NCBI RefSeq assembly: GCF_014205335.1
Contig: NZ_JACHNH010000001.1
Location: forward strand, 7,062,501-7,126,500
Direction: 5' to 3'
DNA length: 64,000 nt
DNA from: Amorphoplanes digitatis
GTDB taxonomy: Bacteria > Actinomycetota > Actinomycetes > Mycobacteriales > Micromonosporaceae
Notes under the pieces: model-generated
Databases searched by the model: none
Seen by the model: the letters and a program-made list of their open reading frames with translations, nothing else
What the model was told of the DNA's origin: nothing
Program-made: the position numbers and the translations under genes
In this document: positions 24,158 through 32,034 of the stretch, in pieces
Layout: the number at the start of each line of letters is the position of its first letter
Numbering within the stretch: the stretch's first letter is position 1

Positions 24158-24481
24158 GTGGGTATCGGTGTGCGGGTCGAGGAATACAGCGGTGCGGTGG
24201 TTGAGTGGCTCAACGGCCCGGTGGACGTAGGTGCCCTCTGCTCCTTCGTGACGACGGAGCCTGGCCTGTATCCGTTGCTGACCGGAGTGGATCCCTACGA
24301 CGACACCTGCTTCAACCAGCGTCAGACGGCCACCTTGGCGGCAGAACTCAGAGCCGTCGCCGACCGAACCCAGGACGAGCCAACGCGAGCGGCGGCGATG
24401 GCCGTCTTACGGCTTGCCTCGCTGCTCGAAAGCGCGCCCGGGCGCCCCCATCACCGACGGCTCCTGTTCATCGGCGATTGA
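24158..24481 (+). CDS. hypothetical protein, unknown function
   Basis: A 107-residue protein starting at GTG 24158 (MGIGVRVEEYSGAVVEWLNG). It has no membrane segment, and its second half (AELRAVADRTQDEPTRAAAM) is helical. I do not recognise a family with confidence. It is convergent with the small helix-turn-helix gene ending at 24483 and sits in the decayed left part of the island. No Shine-Dalgarno is obvious, so it may be leaderless. Confidence 0.55.
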   Translation: MGIGVRVEEYSGAVVEWLNGPVDVGALCSFVTTEPGLYPLLTGVDPYDDTCFNQRQTATLAAELRAVADRTQDEPTRAAAMAVLRLASLLESAPGRPHHRRLLFIGD

Positions 24482-24482
24482 C

Positions 24483-24722
24483 TCAGCGGAGCCACATCTT
24501 GCCGTCACGAAGGCGTTCGATCATCCACCGCGAGTACCCACTGGCGTGAACGACGCCCTCGATCCGATCCGGTCGGGCATGGTGCGGAAGAACCTGACCG
24601 ACGAGCCGCGCGATGGCGTCACGAGTGTCCGCCAGCTCGACCGTCATGCGGCGTTCAAGCTCACCGAGCCGCCGCAGCTCCTCATATCGCCAGTCAGTCG
24701 GCGGCTCTGAATCGTCGGACAC
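24483..24722 (-). CDS. small probable helix-turn-helix protein
   Basis: A 79-residue frame starting at GTG 24722, 10 bases after the stop of the DUF4760-like gene. The first half is an amphipathic coiled-coil-like helix (YEELRRLGELERRMTVELAD). The second half reads VVHASGYSRWMIERLRDGKM, which resembles the turn and recognition helix of small phage or element regulators (AxxSGYSRxxIxRLRxGK). It is likely co-transcribed with the gene upstream. The DNA-binding call is inference from that one motif. Confidence 0.55.
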   Translation of the reverse strand: MSDDSEPPTDWRYEELRRLGELERRMTVELADTRDAIARLVGQVLPHHARPDRIEGVVHASGYSRWMIERLRDGKMWLR

Positions 24723-24732
24723 GACCGAGATG

Positions 24733-25320
24733 CTACGACGTTGATCCCCAACCGTCGCCCGAATTCCGAAGCTCGAGGCTGGCCCTCTTCGCGATGGCCG
24801 GCACTTTCTCGAACCTCGACTGAAGAACTTTCGGATCGTTCGCGAAGCAACGGGCGGCCAAGTGCTCGAAACCATCGAGGAACGGCTGTCCACGCAGGTC
24901 GCGCTCAGCAAGAATGTGCGCCTCCATGGCACTCCACGCATTGCGCACCCGGTAATTGATACCGCGAACGAACATGTGCTCCTCTACCGTGCCAAGCGCA
25001 ATCAGCCCACCAGTAGCGTTGTAGTACCAAGCGGTACGGTACGCGGCGGCTCGCAAAGGTTCCGGCAGCCCCTCAAAACCCAAGGACGCGTCCACAGTGG
25101 GCAGAGTCTCGGTTACCAGACGATGCTGCGCCTGAAACTCCTCGTTGATGTACTCCTTGATCAGCAACTCGATCATGACGGGGAGTTCATTGGCCTTGTG
25201 CATCGACCGCACTTGAGCCCGGGTCAGGGTTGATGTAATGCCCAAAGCAAGCACCGAAACGACCATCGCCATCGCATGATGACACTCTCTCGCAACAGCC
25301 CGTAGTCGCCCCGTCACCAT
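24733..25320 (-). CDS. DUF4760-like membrane-anchored protein
   Basis: A 195-residue protein from ATG 25320. A hydrophobic N-terminal segment (CHHAMAMVVSVLALGITSTL) is followed by VRSMHKANELPVMIELLIKE then YINEEFQAQHRLVTE, the ANxLPVxxxLxxEY start of DUF4760-type proteins. A helical domain follows with FEGLPEPLRAAAYRTAWYYN and a conserved-looking NAWSAMEAHILAER. Function is unknown. It is followed at 10 bases by the small helix-turn-helix gene. A longer frame upstream to 25575 looks non-coding. Confidence 0.65.
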   Translation of the reverse strand: MVTGRLRAVARECHHAMAMVVSVLALGITSTLTRAQVRSMHKANELPVMIELLIKEYINEEFQAQHRLVTETLPTVDASLGFEGLPEPLRAAAYRTAWYYNATGGLIALGTVEEHMFVRGINYRVRNAWSAMEAHILAERDLRGQPFLDGFEHLAARCFANDPKVLQSRFEKVPAIAKRASLELRNSGDGWGSTS

Positions 25321-25459
25321 CGACCCACCCGCTGCGGGAAGCGGGGCGCCGGCACCCAGCCACACCGTGGGCCTCCCGGGACTCGGCCCCGGAGCAGAAA
25401 TGACGATCACCCCGGCCCGCCCAGGTGATCGTGGGCGCGGCGGCTTTCGATCCTGCCGC

Positions 25460-25639
25460 TCAAACCAAATCCATGCCCAACGCCTCGCCGATGACGAGGC
25501 CAAGCACCGTGCCGATCCCCGTACCGAATAGCATCCCGAGGCCAAACAGCCGGGTCCCGCGGTTGGCGGCAACAATCGCGGCGGTCATCGCTATGACGGG
25601 CGCCACCCGCAAGCGGGGGTTCGCATCGGAGCGACGCAT
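25460..25639 (-). CDS. small glycine-rich hydrophobic peptide, doubtful
   Basis: A 59-residue frame has two hydrophobic stretches (VAPVIAMTAAIVAANRG and FGLGMLFGTGIGTVLGLVIG). The GxxxG pattern is typical of membrane helices. No Shine-Dalgarno was found. It could be a genuine two-pass membrane peptide of the island or a chance hydrophobic frame. Confidence 0.35.
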   Translation of the reverse strand: MRRSDANPRLRVAPVIAMTAAIVAANRGTRLFGLGMLFGTGIGTVLGLVIGEALGMDLV

Positions 25640-25672
25640 CGGCCATCGCAAGATGGCCGGTGTCCACCGTCC

Positions 25673-25726
25673 GCAGTTGAGGGCCTGCTGCGGAAGACCG
25701 AGGAAGGCCGCGCGACGGACAACTGA
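25673..25726 (+). pseudogene. integrase C-terminal scar (last ~18 codons)
   Basis: In frame with the TGA at 25724-25726 the DNA reads VEGLLRKTEEGRATDN, against VEGLLWRPKEGLATDN at the end of the intact integrase (47998). The nucleotide similarity continues past the stop through ACTGAGAC and the GGGCACCGGTGATC stretch to the tRNA-like att copy at 25784. The rest of that integrase is gone. It shows that another element of the same family once sat to the left. Confidence 0.8.
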
Positions 25727-25783
25727 GACAGCGACGGGCACCGGTGATCTCGGAGTCCCACTGTTTGTGCTGGTGGGGATGGG

Positions 25784-25818
25784 TGGGCGCGACAGGTTTC
25801 GAACCTGCGACCCTCGCT
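25784..25818. repeat. att scar 1: tRNA-Val 3'-end copy (diverged)
   Basis: TGGGCGCGACAGGTTTCGAA and the following CCTGCGACCCTCGCT match the intact tRNA-Val (48067 onward) except for one substitution and one missing C. The upstream flank GTGCTGGTGGGGATGGG is shared with the other junctions. Confidence 0.85.
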
Positions 25819-25834
25819 GGTCGGACTGTGCGGA

Positions 25835-25856
25835 ACTGAGACGACGATTGAGGCGG
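25835..25856. repeat. candidate integrase arm-type site pair (copy a)
   Basis: ACTGAGACGA at 25835 and ATTGAGGCGG at 25847 are two near-identical decamers at 12-bp period, on the distal side of att scar 1. The same pair recurs near 28608, 31951 and 47994. The rest of the 25857-26144 spacer shows no gene. Confidence 0.6.
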
Positions 25857-26144
25857 ACCATTCGCCCGGCCGCCAGGGGTGGAAACGCTTTCTACGTTGG
25901 TCGGCGGTGAGCACGCGGGCGACCAGGGGGTGAGTGCTCATTGAGCCTTTTTCAACGTGGCCGGGGCGGCAGCTCCCGGCGGTGATCAACGGCTCGGATA
26001 CCTCTGGCTCGAGGCCAGGTTGAAAATGCTCATTGGAGTGATGCAGCGACTCTGCGCGCACGCACGGCGGAAGCGAACAGAACGCGGCGACAGAGGGCCT
26101 GGTCGGGGTTGGCGTACCGCCCACCTACCGTCACAATCACGGCC

Positions 26145-26954
26145 GTGAGTGTCGATCTTCCATCCCCCGCCCCCGCCGAGCAGCCGCCTTCGTCCCCTGC
26201 CGCCGCCCCCTCTTCCTCCGCCTCGGCCGGAACGGCACCACCAGACGCCGGACCGCCCGACCCCAGCAGCGTCTGCGGCTGGGCGTACGACCTGGTCGAG
26301 ACCACGCCGAGTCAGCTCCGAAAGCGGCGCCTACGGCGGATCGCCATCGCGGCCGGCGGAGGGCTGGTCGCCGCCGCTCTCGTTGCCGGCGTCGTCGTCA
26401 GCCTCCGGGACTCCCGGCCGGATGTGGTCATCACCGGCACGTTCAAGCCGCACGACGAGGTCCTGAGCTCATACATGATCTCTGCGCCGACCGACGCGAT
26501 CCCGCTGCCCTCGGAGCCGGCCAGCCAGGATCTTGACAAGGAGGCCGCCGCCGAAGTCACCGGCGACTACAGATATCTGAGGCGCTACAAATTCGTCGTC
26601 GGCTACCAGCGCCGATGGCTGCGAGCAGACGGCGTTCTGATCACCGTACGCCTCATGAAGTTCCGAGGCGCCGAGAATGCCGCCCGCTACCAGCGCGACC
26701 TGCTTTCACTCAACACTATGGACGCCGAAGTGAAGGAGAACGCGGTGACCGGGATTCCCGGTGGCCGGTCAATCATCTTCACGGAACCCGTCGGCGACTT
26801 GGACGACACAGGCGACTTGGACGACACATATGTCACCCTGAGCGCGGCACCCGCCGGCGACCTGGCAGTGTTCGTCCTCGCCGCCGCCAACCGGCAAGCG
26901 GCAACCGCTGAGATCACCGAAAAGCTGCTAGCCAGCGAATACGCGCGATTGTAG
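26145..26954 (+). CDS. membrane-anchored exported protein of the island, unknown function
   Basis: A 269-residue protein from GTG 26145. A Pro/Ala/Ser-rich cytosolic N-terminus of about 60 residues precedes RRIAIAAGGGLVAAALVAGV, a single membrane segment, and an extracytoplasmic domain of about 180 residues. An 18-bp tandem duplication (26793-26828) encodes GDLDDT twice. It has no enzyme motif that I recognise. It stands alone between att scars 1 and 2, so it is cargo of a former element. No Shine-Dalgarno is apparent; an earlier ATG at 26109 is possible. Confidence 0.65.
   Translation: MSVDLPSPAPAEQPPSSPAAAPSSSASAGTAPPDAGPPDPSSVCGWAYDLVETTPSQLRKRRLRRIAIAAGGGLVAAALVAGVVVSLRDSRPDVVITGTFKPHDEVLSSYMISAPTDAIPLPSEPASQDLDKEAAAEVTGDYRYLRRYKFVVGYQRRWLRADGVLITVRLMKFRGAENAARYQRDLLSLNTMDAEVKENAVTGIPGGRSIIFTEPVGDLDDTGDLDDTYVTLSAAPAGDLAVFVLAAANRQAATAEITEKLLASEYARL
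26793..26828 (+). repeat. 18-bp in-frame tandem duplication
   Basis: GGCGACTTGGACGACACA occurs twice in direct succession inside the exported-protein gene, adding one GDLDDT unit without a frameshift. Confidence 0.9.
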
Positions 26955-27016
26955 AAGGCAGTCGACGGCGGGCACCAGGATCACCGGTGCCAGCTGCTCG
27001 TGCTGGTGGGGATGGG

Positions 27017-27043
27017 TGGGCGCGGCAGGCTTCGAACCTGCGA
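27017..27043. repeat. att scar 2: tRNA-Val 3'-end copy (short)
   Basis: TGGGCGCGGCAGGCTTCGAA plus CCTGCGA matches the acceptor 3' strand and T-arm of the tRNA with one substitution, then diverges. The flank GTGCTGGTGGGGATGGG and a GGCACC...GGTGCC hairpin lie just upstream, as at the intact junction. Confidence 0.8.
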
Positions 27044-27081
27044 AATCGCGCCTCCGCGGTCGGCCTCGGTGGCGCGGTTTC

Positions 27082-28392
27082 TCACTCCGGGGTCTCCCGG
27101 ACCGGGCGGAACTCGGTGGGTTCCAGGAACGGGCGCAGATTTTCCCACTGGTGCGCGGCGGCGCCCACATGCCGCCCGAAGCTGTGCTCTACCCAGGTGC
27201 CGCGCCAGAAGCCACGGACCGTGGCCCATTCCGGGCCGTGGTAGTCCTGGGTACTCGCCTGGAAGCCGCGGAACGGGTCGCCGTCGGTGACCAGGGCCTG
27301 CCAGGCGCCCACCGGGTCCGGGTGGGTGCCGTGCGGTGGCGGGCCCGCCAGCCACCACTGGTGCAGCGGCCCGTCGCCATACCGGACCTCGATCATCAGG
27401 AATGTGTCGATGAGCTTGCGTGGTCCGGGAACCGGCATGGGTATCTCCCTTTCGTCGCTCTCGCCCGCCTGGGTGCCCGCGAGATACAGGATCTCGCGGG
27501 TGTCGTCGAGGCCGCCGTAGTCCAGGCCGCAGCCCTCAACGATGTAGATGACGCATGCCCCGTGCGCAGAGTGGGCGTAGACAGCGGTTTCCGCGGTGGA
27601 CCGGCCGGTAACCGCGTCGGCGATCGTCGTGGCTGCCCCGACGGTGACGGTGCGGAACAGGTGGGCGGTCATGCCGCCCTGTTGGATCGGGCCGGGCCCG
27701 CAGCGTACTCCGCTACGTTCCCGGACCTGGTCCAGCGCCATGGCAACGGCGGGATCGTCGGCCGCCGCGTCGAGGAGCACCGCGGGGAGGTCGTAGTTCA
27801 GGGCCACCGTCTCTACCCGGTATCCCCGGGACTCAGCCGATTGAGCCATTCTGACCAGTGGCCACGGATCACGGACGGAGTCCGGACGTTCGGGATGTCT
27901 GTCAGGCAGCAACACCCAGCCGGGATGCTTTACCCAGACCCAGCGGTGGCCGAGGTCAGCGATGTCCGGCGGTCGACTGATCAGGTCTTTCAGCAGAGCC
28001 GCCATCGTCTTGTGCGCGACGAGTAAGGCGGGTGCCGCCGCCATAGCCGGAGCCTTCTTCCGTGCGGCCGAGATGAACACGGTGACGGTGGCGGTGAACT
28101 CGATCTCGGCACGGATCTGGCCGAGCCGGTTCAAATCGAACACGCTGAGCGCGTCGAAGGCACCCTCTCGGCCGTCCATCCAGCGGCGCCGGCAGTAGAT
28201 CAACAGCGCCCTGCCCTGGTAATGGGTGAGCGCGGACCGGACTCGGGTGCGGTCGCCCTGGCGGTCGAGCCGCCGCCAGGCGCCGAGGAATGCGTCCACC
28301 ACCGCGTCCTGGCCGCCGTCGTCCGCAAGCTTCCACGTCGCGCCGGCATCGGGTGGGTACCGCACCATCCCGAGGGTGGGAAGATCCGTCAC
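27082..28392 (-). CDS. hypothetical protein, single cargo gene between two att scars
   Basis: A 436-residue soluble protein from GTG 28392, beginning MTDLPTLGMVRYPPDAGATW. I recognise no catalytic motif. The C-terminal 130 residues have many aromatic positions (LHQWWLAGPPPHG, DYHGPEWATVRGFWRG), suggesting a compact beta-rich domain. The middle contains RERSGVRCGPGPIQQGGMTA and a VYAHSAHGACVIYIVEGCG core that looks like a buried strand pair. GC content and codon use match the chromosome. It fills almost exactly the space between att scars 2 and 3, so it is the whole surviving cargo of one element. Confidence 0.75.
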   Translation of the reverse strand: MTDLPTLGMVRYPPDAGATWKLADDGGQDAVVDAFLGAWRRLDRQGDRTRVRSALTHYQGRALLIYCRRRWMDGREGAFDALSVFDLNRLGQIRAEIEFTATVTVFISAARKKAPAMAAAPALLVAHKTMAALLKDLISRPPDIADLGHRWVWVKHPGWVLLPDRHPERPDSVRDPWPLVRMAQSAESRGYRVETVALNYDLPAVLLDAAADDPAVAMALDQVRERSGVRCGPGPIQQGGMTAHLFRTVTVGAATTIADAVTGRSTAETAVYAHSAHGACVIYIVEGCGLDYGGLDDTREILYLAGTQAGESDEREIPMPVPGPRKLIDTFLMIEVRYGDGPLHQWWLAGPPPHGTHPDPVGAWQALVTDGDPFRGFQASTQDYHGPEWATVRGFWRGTWVEHSFGRHVGAAAHQWENLRPFLEPTEFRPVRETPE

Positions 28393-28437
28393 CGCAACAC
28401 AGTACTGGCCAGCTATTCGTGCTGGTGGGGATGTGGG

Positions 28438-28479
28438 TGGGCGCGGCAGGTTTCGAACCTGCGACCCCTCGCTTGTAAG
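28438..28479. repeat. attL of the AICE (att scar 3, 42-bp identity to tRNA-Val)
   Basis: The 42 bases starting TGGGCGCGGCAGGTTTCGAA are identical to 48067-48108, covering the acceptor 3' strand, T-arm, variable loop and anticodon loop. Identity stops at the anticodon stem. Confidence 0.93.
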
Positions 28480-28607
28480 ATCGATCGACGTTCATTCAGG
28501 GACGTCCGGGGCGGTACGGTGACCACCTTCGACCAGGGGCGGGGCACAGACGACGGACCTCGACGGACCTCAATGAACACCGGTGAACCTCGGTCGGACT
28601 GGGCGGA

Positions 28608-28629
28608 ACTGAGACGGCGATTGAGACGG
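28608..28629. repeat. candidate integrase arm-type site pair (copy b)
   Basis: ACTGAGACGG at 28608 and ATTGAGACGG at 28620, period 12, lie about 130 bp inside attL. They match the pair at the integrase end (47994-48015) in the same orientation. The 28393-28791 spacer otherwise holds only attL. Confidence 0.65.
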
Positions 28630-28791
28630 AGCACGCCCCGCCCGTACAGGAGCAGAGCACGGCTCGGGCGGACCCCGGAGCTGCCCCTGGCTATCGGTGA
28701 GCTGTACACGGATCTGCGTGGCCTCCGTCTTCGCTGCCTCGGCCTGTTCGTTTGCCTAGTCCCTCAAGCTGGTACGAAAGGTTGCCGCGTA

Positions 28792-31200
28792 TCAGTGCTG
28801 GGGGTGCTGTAAGTGAGCAAGGTTGTTGCGGGTGATCAGGGTGTGGGGATGGTCGGCGCCGAGCACCCGCAGCAAGTCGGTGAGCAGCTGCTCGAAGGCC
28901 GTAGCGGCGCCGACCGGATCGCCGGCCTGGCTGCGCCAGTATGCGAGGTTGTTGCGGGTGGCCAGGGTGTGGGGATGGTCGGCGCCGAGCACCCGAAGAT
29001 AGTCGTCGAGCAGCTGCTCGAAGGCGGTGACAGCGCCAGCCGGATCGCCGGCCTGGCTGCGCCAGGATGCGAGGTTGTTGCGGGTGGCCAGGGTGTGGGG
29101 ATGGTCGGCGCCGAGCACCCGAAGATAGTCGTCGAGCAGCTGCTCAAAGGCCGTAGCGGCGCCGGCCAGATCGCCAGCCTCGCCCCGGCACCGAGCGAGG
29201 TTGTTGCGGGTGAGCAGGGTCTCGGGATGGTCTGGGCCGAGCACCCGCATGAAATCGTCGAGCAGCTGCTCGAAGGCCGTAGCGGCGGCGGCCGGGCCGC
29301 TGGTCTTGCCCTGCCAGGAGACAAGGCTGCCGCGTGCGACCAGAGTGTCGGGGTGGTCAGGTCCAAGCACCCGCAGCATGTCGGTGAGTAGCTGTTCGTA
29401 GGTGGTGGCGGCGGCTGCGGCGTCGCCGGTCTCGCCCCGCCAGCGGGCGAGATCGCCGTGGGCGGTCAGGGTTTGAGGGTGGTCGGGGCCGAATACCCGA
29501 AGGTCGTCGTCGAGCAGCTGCTCGAAGGCAGCGGCGGCGCCGGCCGGGTCGCCGGCCAGGCCGCAACACCGGGCGAGGTTGTGGCGGGCGGCCAGGGTGT
29601 TGGGGTGGTCGGGGCCGAGCACCCGCAGCAAGTCGTCGAGCAGCTGCTCGAAGGCGGTGGCGGCGCCGGCCGGGTCGCCGGCCGCGCCGCGGCTGTGGGC
29701 GAGGTAGCCGTGGGTGACCAGGGTGTTGGGGTGGTCGGGGCCGAGCACCCGCAGCAAGTCGTCGAGCAGCTGCTCGAACGCGGTGACGGCGGCGCGGACT
29801 TGACCGGTGTGTCCGAGGCTGCTTCCGGCCCGAAACACGATCGGGTGGGTGTTCGGGCTGATGAGGCTGTCGCCGCTGTGCTGGCGTAGGGCGGCGGTGT
29901 TGGCCCGCAGCGTTTGGCTGATGGTGGGGTCGCGTTCGATGCCGGGCCAGATGGCGAGCAGGGCGTCGGCGGCGATGTGCGCCGCCGTAGAGCGTTGAGC
30001 ACGGGTGCGTTGGTCGCGGATAGCGCGTTGAACCAGGGCGTGGATGCGCAGGGTGCCGGCGTTCGGGTCGAGGGTGATCAGGCTGAGCCGGTGCAGGTTG
30101 CGTAGCGCGTCGCCAGCATCGTCGGCCTCAACCTCGTCGTTGCCACCTCTCTCTTCCGGAGTGTGGATTTGGGTGCGGCGGCGGGCGAGGTAGGCGAGGG
30201 CGGCGGCGGTGGCGAAAAGGGTGGTGGGGATGCCGTTGGGGTCGAGCATGGCTGCTAGTTCGAGAACGGGTCGGGCGAGCCCGGTCGGGGTGAGATGGTC
30301 CGCGGCGGTGATGGACAGTGACCAGGTGACGTCCACGGTGGCCTGATGGTCGTCAGGCAGAGCGTGGGCTTCTGGGAACAGCTCGGCGAGCTTCTTGCGA
30401 TGGTTGGCCAGGCGAGTGCGATAGGTGGCGCAGGTCAGCCCGCGGTCGAGCAGGTAGGCGGCTGCCTGTGCCAGAGCGAGGGGCAGATGGCCGAGGTCGG
30501 CGGCCAGTTCGGCGGCCTCCTGCAGCTTCCTGGGATCGTGGTGAAGTTTGTCGGCCAGGTATCTGGCCGCCTCGTCCGGGGTGTAGAGGCCGACATCGAC
30601 TACCTGTCGGTGGGTGCCGGTGAGGGCGTTGTCTCGGCGGCGGGTGGTCACCAGTGTCCGGCCGGTGCTGGTGGACGGTGGCCAGAGACGGGCTAGGTCG
30701 GCCGGGGTTTGCAGGTCGTCGAGGACGATCAACCACCGCCTGCTGGTGGTGGCGAGCCAGGCCAGTAGCCTGGCCGCGGCGAGGTCAGGGTCCGGGTCGT
30801 CGACGCCGGTGACGTCACCTGCGGCCTGCGCGTAACCGGCGATGATGGCCGGCCGATTGGCGGCAGTGACCCACACCAGCAGATCCACCTCGCCGGTCGC
30901 CCAGGCGTGATGGGCGTGACCGGCTGCGAGCTGGGTCTTGCCGACGCCGCCCAGCCCGGACAGTACCTGGGTGAGCACTGCGATCTGCCTGGCGCCAACC
31001 ACCGCGTCCAGGTCGTGCCCGACCGTGCGGGGCTGGAAGCCGTCAGCCAGCGCCGGCACCACACCCACCCGGTGCGGCCATCTGATCGCTGTGCGCCCGC
31101 CGATGTGGACCGGGCCGTGGAAGACACCAGCCGGACCGTAGCTGGTGCCGACGGTGACCGTCTGCGGGTCGGTCGTAAGGCCGGGAGCGGGTGACCTCAG
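28792..31200 (-). CDS. NB-ARC (STAND) NTPase with C-terminal TPR array
   Basis: A protein of about 800 residues. The P-loop is LSGLGGVGKTQLAAG, Walker B is RWLIVLDDLQTP, and the GxP-like GHLPLALAQAAAYLL motif of NB-ARC follows. The last 340 residues are eight 42-residue TPR units (xAxTAFEQLLDDLLRVLGPD, then HPxTLxTRNNLAxWR), also repeated at the DNA level. STAND proteins switch on ligand binding and often act in immunity or signalling. No ATG or GTG lies near the expected N-terminus; CTG at 31200 (coupled to the upstream stop) or GTGs near residue 35 are options. It forms a unit with the 31197-31601 gene. Confidence 0.85.
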   Translation of the reverse strand: MRSPAPGLTTDPQTVTVGTSYGPAGVFHGPVHIGGRTAIRWPHRVGVVPALADGFQPRTVGHDLDAVVGARQIAVLTQVLSGLGGVGKTQLAAGHAHHAWATGEVDLLVWVTAANRPAIIAGYAQAAGDVTGVDDPDPDLAAARLLAWLATTSRRWLIVLDDLQTPADLARLWPPSTSTGRTLVTTRRRDNALTGTHRQVVDVGLYTPDEAARYLADKLHHDPRKLQEAAELAADLGHLPLALAQAAAYLLDRGLTCATYRTRLANHRKKLAELFPEAHALPDDHQATVDVTWSLSITAADHLTPTGLARPVLELAAMLDPNGIPTTLFATAAALAYLARRRTQIHTPEERGGNDEVEADDAGDALRNLHRLSLITLDPNAGTLRIHALVQRAIRDQRTRAQRSTAAHIAADALLAIWPGIERDPTISQTLRANTAALRQHSGDSLISPNTHPIVFRAGSSLGHTGQVRAAVTAFEQLLDDLLRVLGPDHPNTLVTHGYLAHSRGAAGDPAGAATAFEQLLDDLLRVLGPDHPNTLAARHNLARCCGLAGDPAGAAAAFEQLLDDDLRVFGPDHPQTLTAHGDLARWRGETGDAAAAATTYEQLLTDMLRVLGPDHPDTLVARGSLVSWQGKTSGPAAAATAFEQLLDDFMRVLGPDHPETLLTRNNLARCRGEAGDLAGAATAFEQLLDDYLRVLGADHPHTLATRNNLASWRSQAGDPAGAVTAFEQLLDDYLRVLGADHPHTLATRNNLAYWRSQAGDPVGAATAFEQLLTDLLRVLGADHPHTLITRNNLAHLQHPQH

Positions 31201-31601
31201 CTCGCTGCCGGCGGTGCTGGGGGGACCGGCTGCCCCTGGTTGAAGGTCACCGGCCCGGAGAACTCGCCGACCGCACCGTAGTTCTGATCCACCTTGATGT
31301 TGATGGTCTTCGCCTTCTGCGGGTCGGCCAGTGCCAACAACCGCATGGCGGCGGCCAGCACCTGCTCGTCGGCCGCCGCACCGGAGGAGGTGAGTTCCTC
31401 GCCCAGGCGTGCCTGCCACACATCAGGGTCAGTCTCGTCAGCCTCCAGCACCTGCGGCGCCTGCTCCCGGCCGGCGACCCAGCGGCCCAGCAGCTTCTTC
31501 AACCCGGTGTAGGCGTCCTGCACCGCCGCAGTCGCCGTGTTCGTCATCCCAGCGCTCGCCCCAGCCGCCAACGCCGCCACGATCAACTCCACACCCGACA
31601 T
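31197..31601 (-). CDS. small companion of the NB-ARC-TPR protein
   Basis: A 134-residue protein. The N-terminus MSGVELIVAALAAGASAGMT and NTATAAVQDAYTGLKKLLGR is a helical segment seen at the start of many actinomycete STAND proteins. The C-terminus NIKVDQNYGAVGEFSGPVTF resembles the linker that precedes the NB-ARC domain in fused versions. Here it is encoded separately, and its stop overlaps the apparent start of the NB-ARC frame. It is probably the death-fold-like or membrane-associating adaptor of that protein; this is inference. Confidence 0.7.
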   Translation of the reverse strand: MSGVELIVAALAAGASAGMTNTATAAVQDAYTGLKKLLGRWVAGREQAPQVLEADETDPDVWQARLGEELTSSGAAADEQVLAAAMRLLALADPQKAKTINIKVDQNYGAVGEFSGPVTFNQGQPVPPAPPAAS

Positions 31602-31711
31602 CGCCACCACCCCAATCGTCGGCGGGCGAAAACCTCAGTGTCGCATCCCGTGACCACAGGACTACCAAAACGATGATCCGGCCCCGGCCAGCGCGAGGCT
31701 GGTTCCGCCCG

Positions 31712-31880
31712 CTACGAGATGTGGCGAGAGGCGGAGTAGCGGTTCCACGTGCCATCGGCGTGGATGACCTGGCGGGCGGTGTTGGTCTGGTGGAAGTCGA
31801 GCGCGTCAGCGACGGCCGGCGCAGGAGCCTGCAGCACGAGCTGCCGCAGGGCGGAGACGCGGGCCTCCTTCGGACAGGAT
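31712..31880 (-). pseudogene. C-terminal remnant of a recombinase/integrase-like gene
   Basis: In the frame ending at the TAG 31712-31714 the DNA reads ALRQLVLQAPAPAVADALDF, HQTNTARQVIHADGTWNRYS. This matches the C-terminal signature (LRQLVLQAPAPVxAxALGxH, TxxAGGTWxRY) of a widespread actinomycete tyrosine-recombinase-like family. Upstream of about 31880 the frame degrades. With the adjacent arm-site pair at 31951 it may mark the end of an older nested insertion. Confidence 0.5.
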
Positions 31881-31950
31881 GCCGAGCCCGCGTAGCCGCT
31901 TGGCGGCCGTGGTTTAGGAGAGCGACTGCCCGGCGATCGGATTGCGCGGA

Positions 31951-31972
31951 ACTGAGACGACGATTGAGACGG
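31951..31972. repeat. candidate arm-type site pair (copy c), no att nearby
   Basis: ACTGAGACGA at 31951 and ATTGAGACGG at 31963, period 12. The surrounding GCGGAACTGAGACGACGATT and GAGACGGAGCAC are shared with copy b. No tRNA-like att lies beside it. The 31602-32034 spacer contains only this and the recombinase remnant. Confidence 0.6.
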
Positions 31973-32034
31973 AGCACACCCCGACTGTCCAGGAGTAGAG
32001 CGCGCAAATCCTATTGTCAGCGACGGATTCAGGC

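Noticed and set aside
25784..28479. The tRNA-like copies as real tRNA genes
   Set aside because: They lack the 5' acceptor strand, D-arm and complete anticodon arm, so they cannot fold as tRNAs.
28792..29830. Possible CRISPR array because of regular repeats
   Set aside because: The 126-bp period, coding periodicity and TPR consensus show repeats inside a protein gene; no unique spacers.
28813..29889. Plus-strand frames with Val/Gly/Glu repeats opposite the TPR array
   Set aside because: The repeats come from the real TPR gene on the minus strand; no ribosome binding site or family.
31438..32007. 189-residue minus-strand frame in the gap left of the orphan gene
   Set aside because: No family pattern or ribosome binding site; the recombinase remnant is in another frame of the same DNA.
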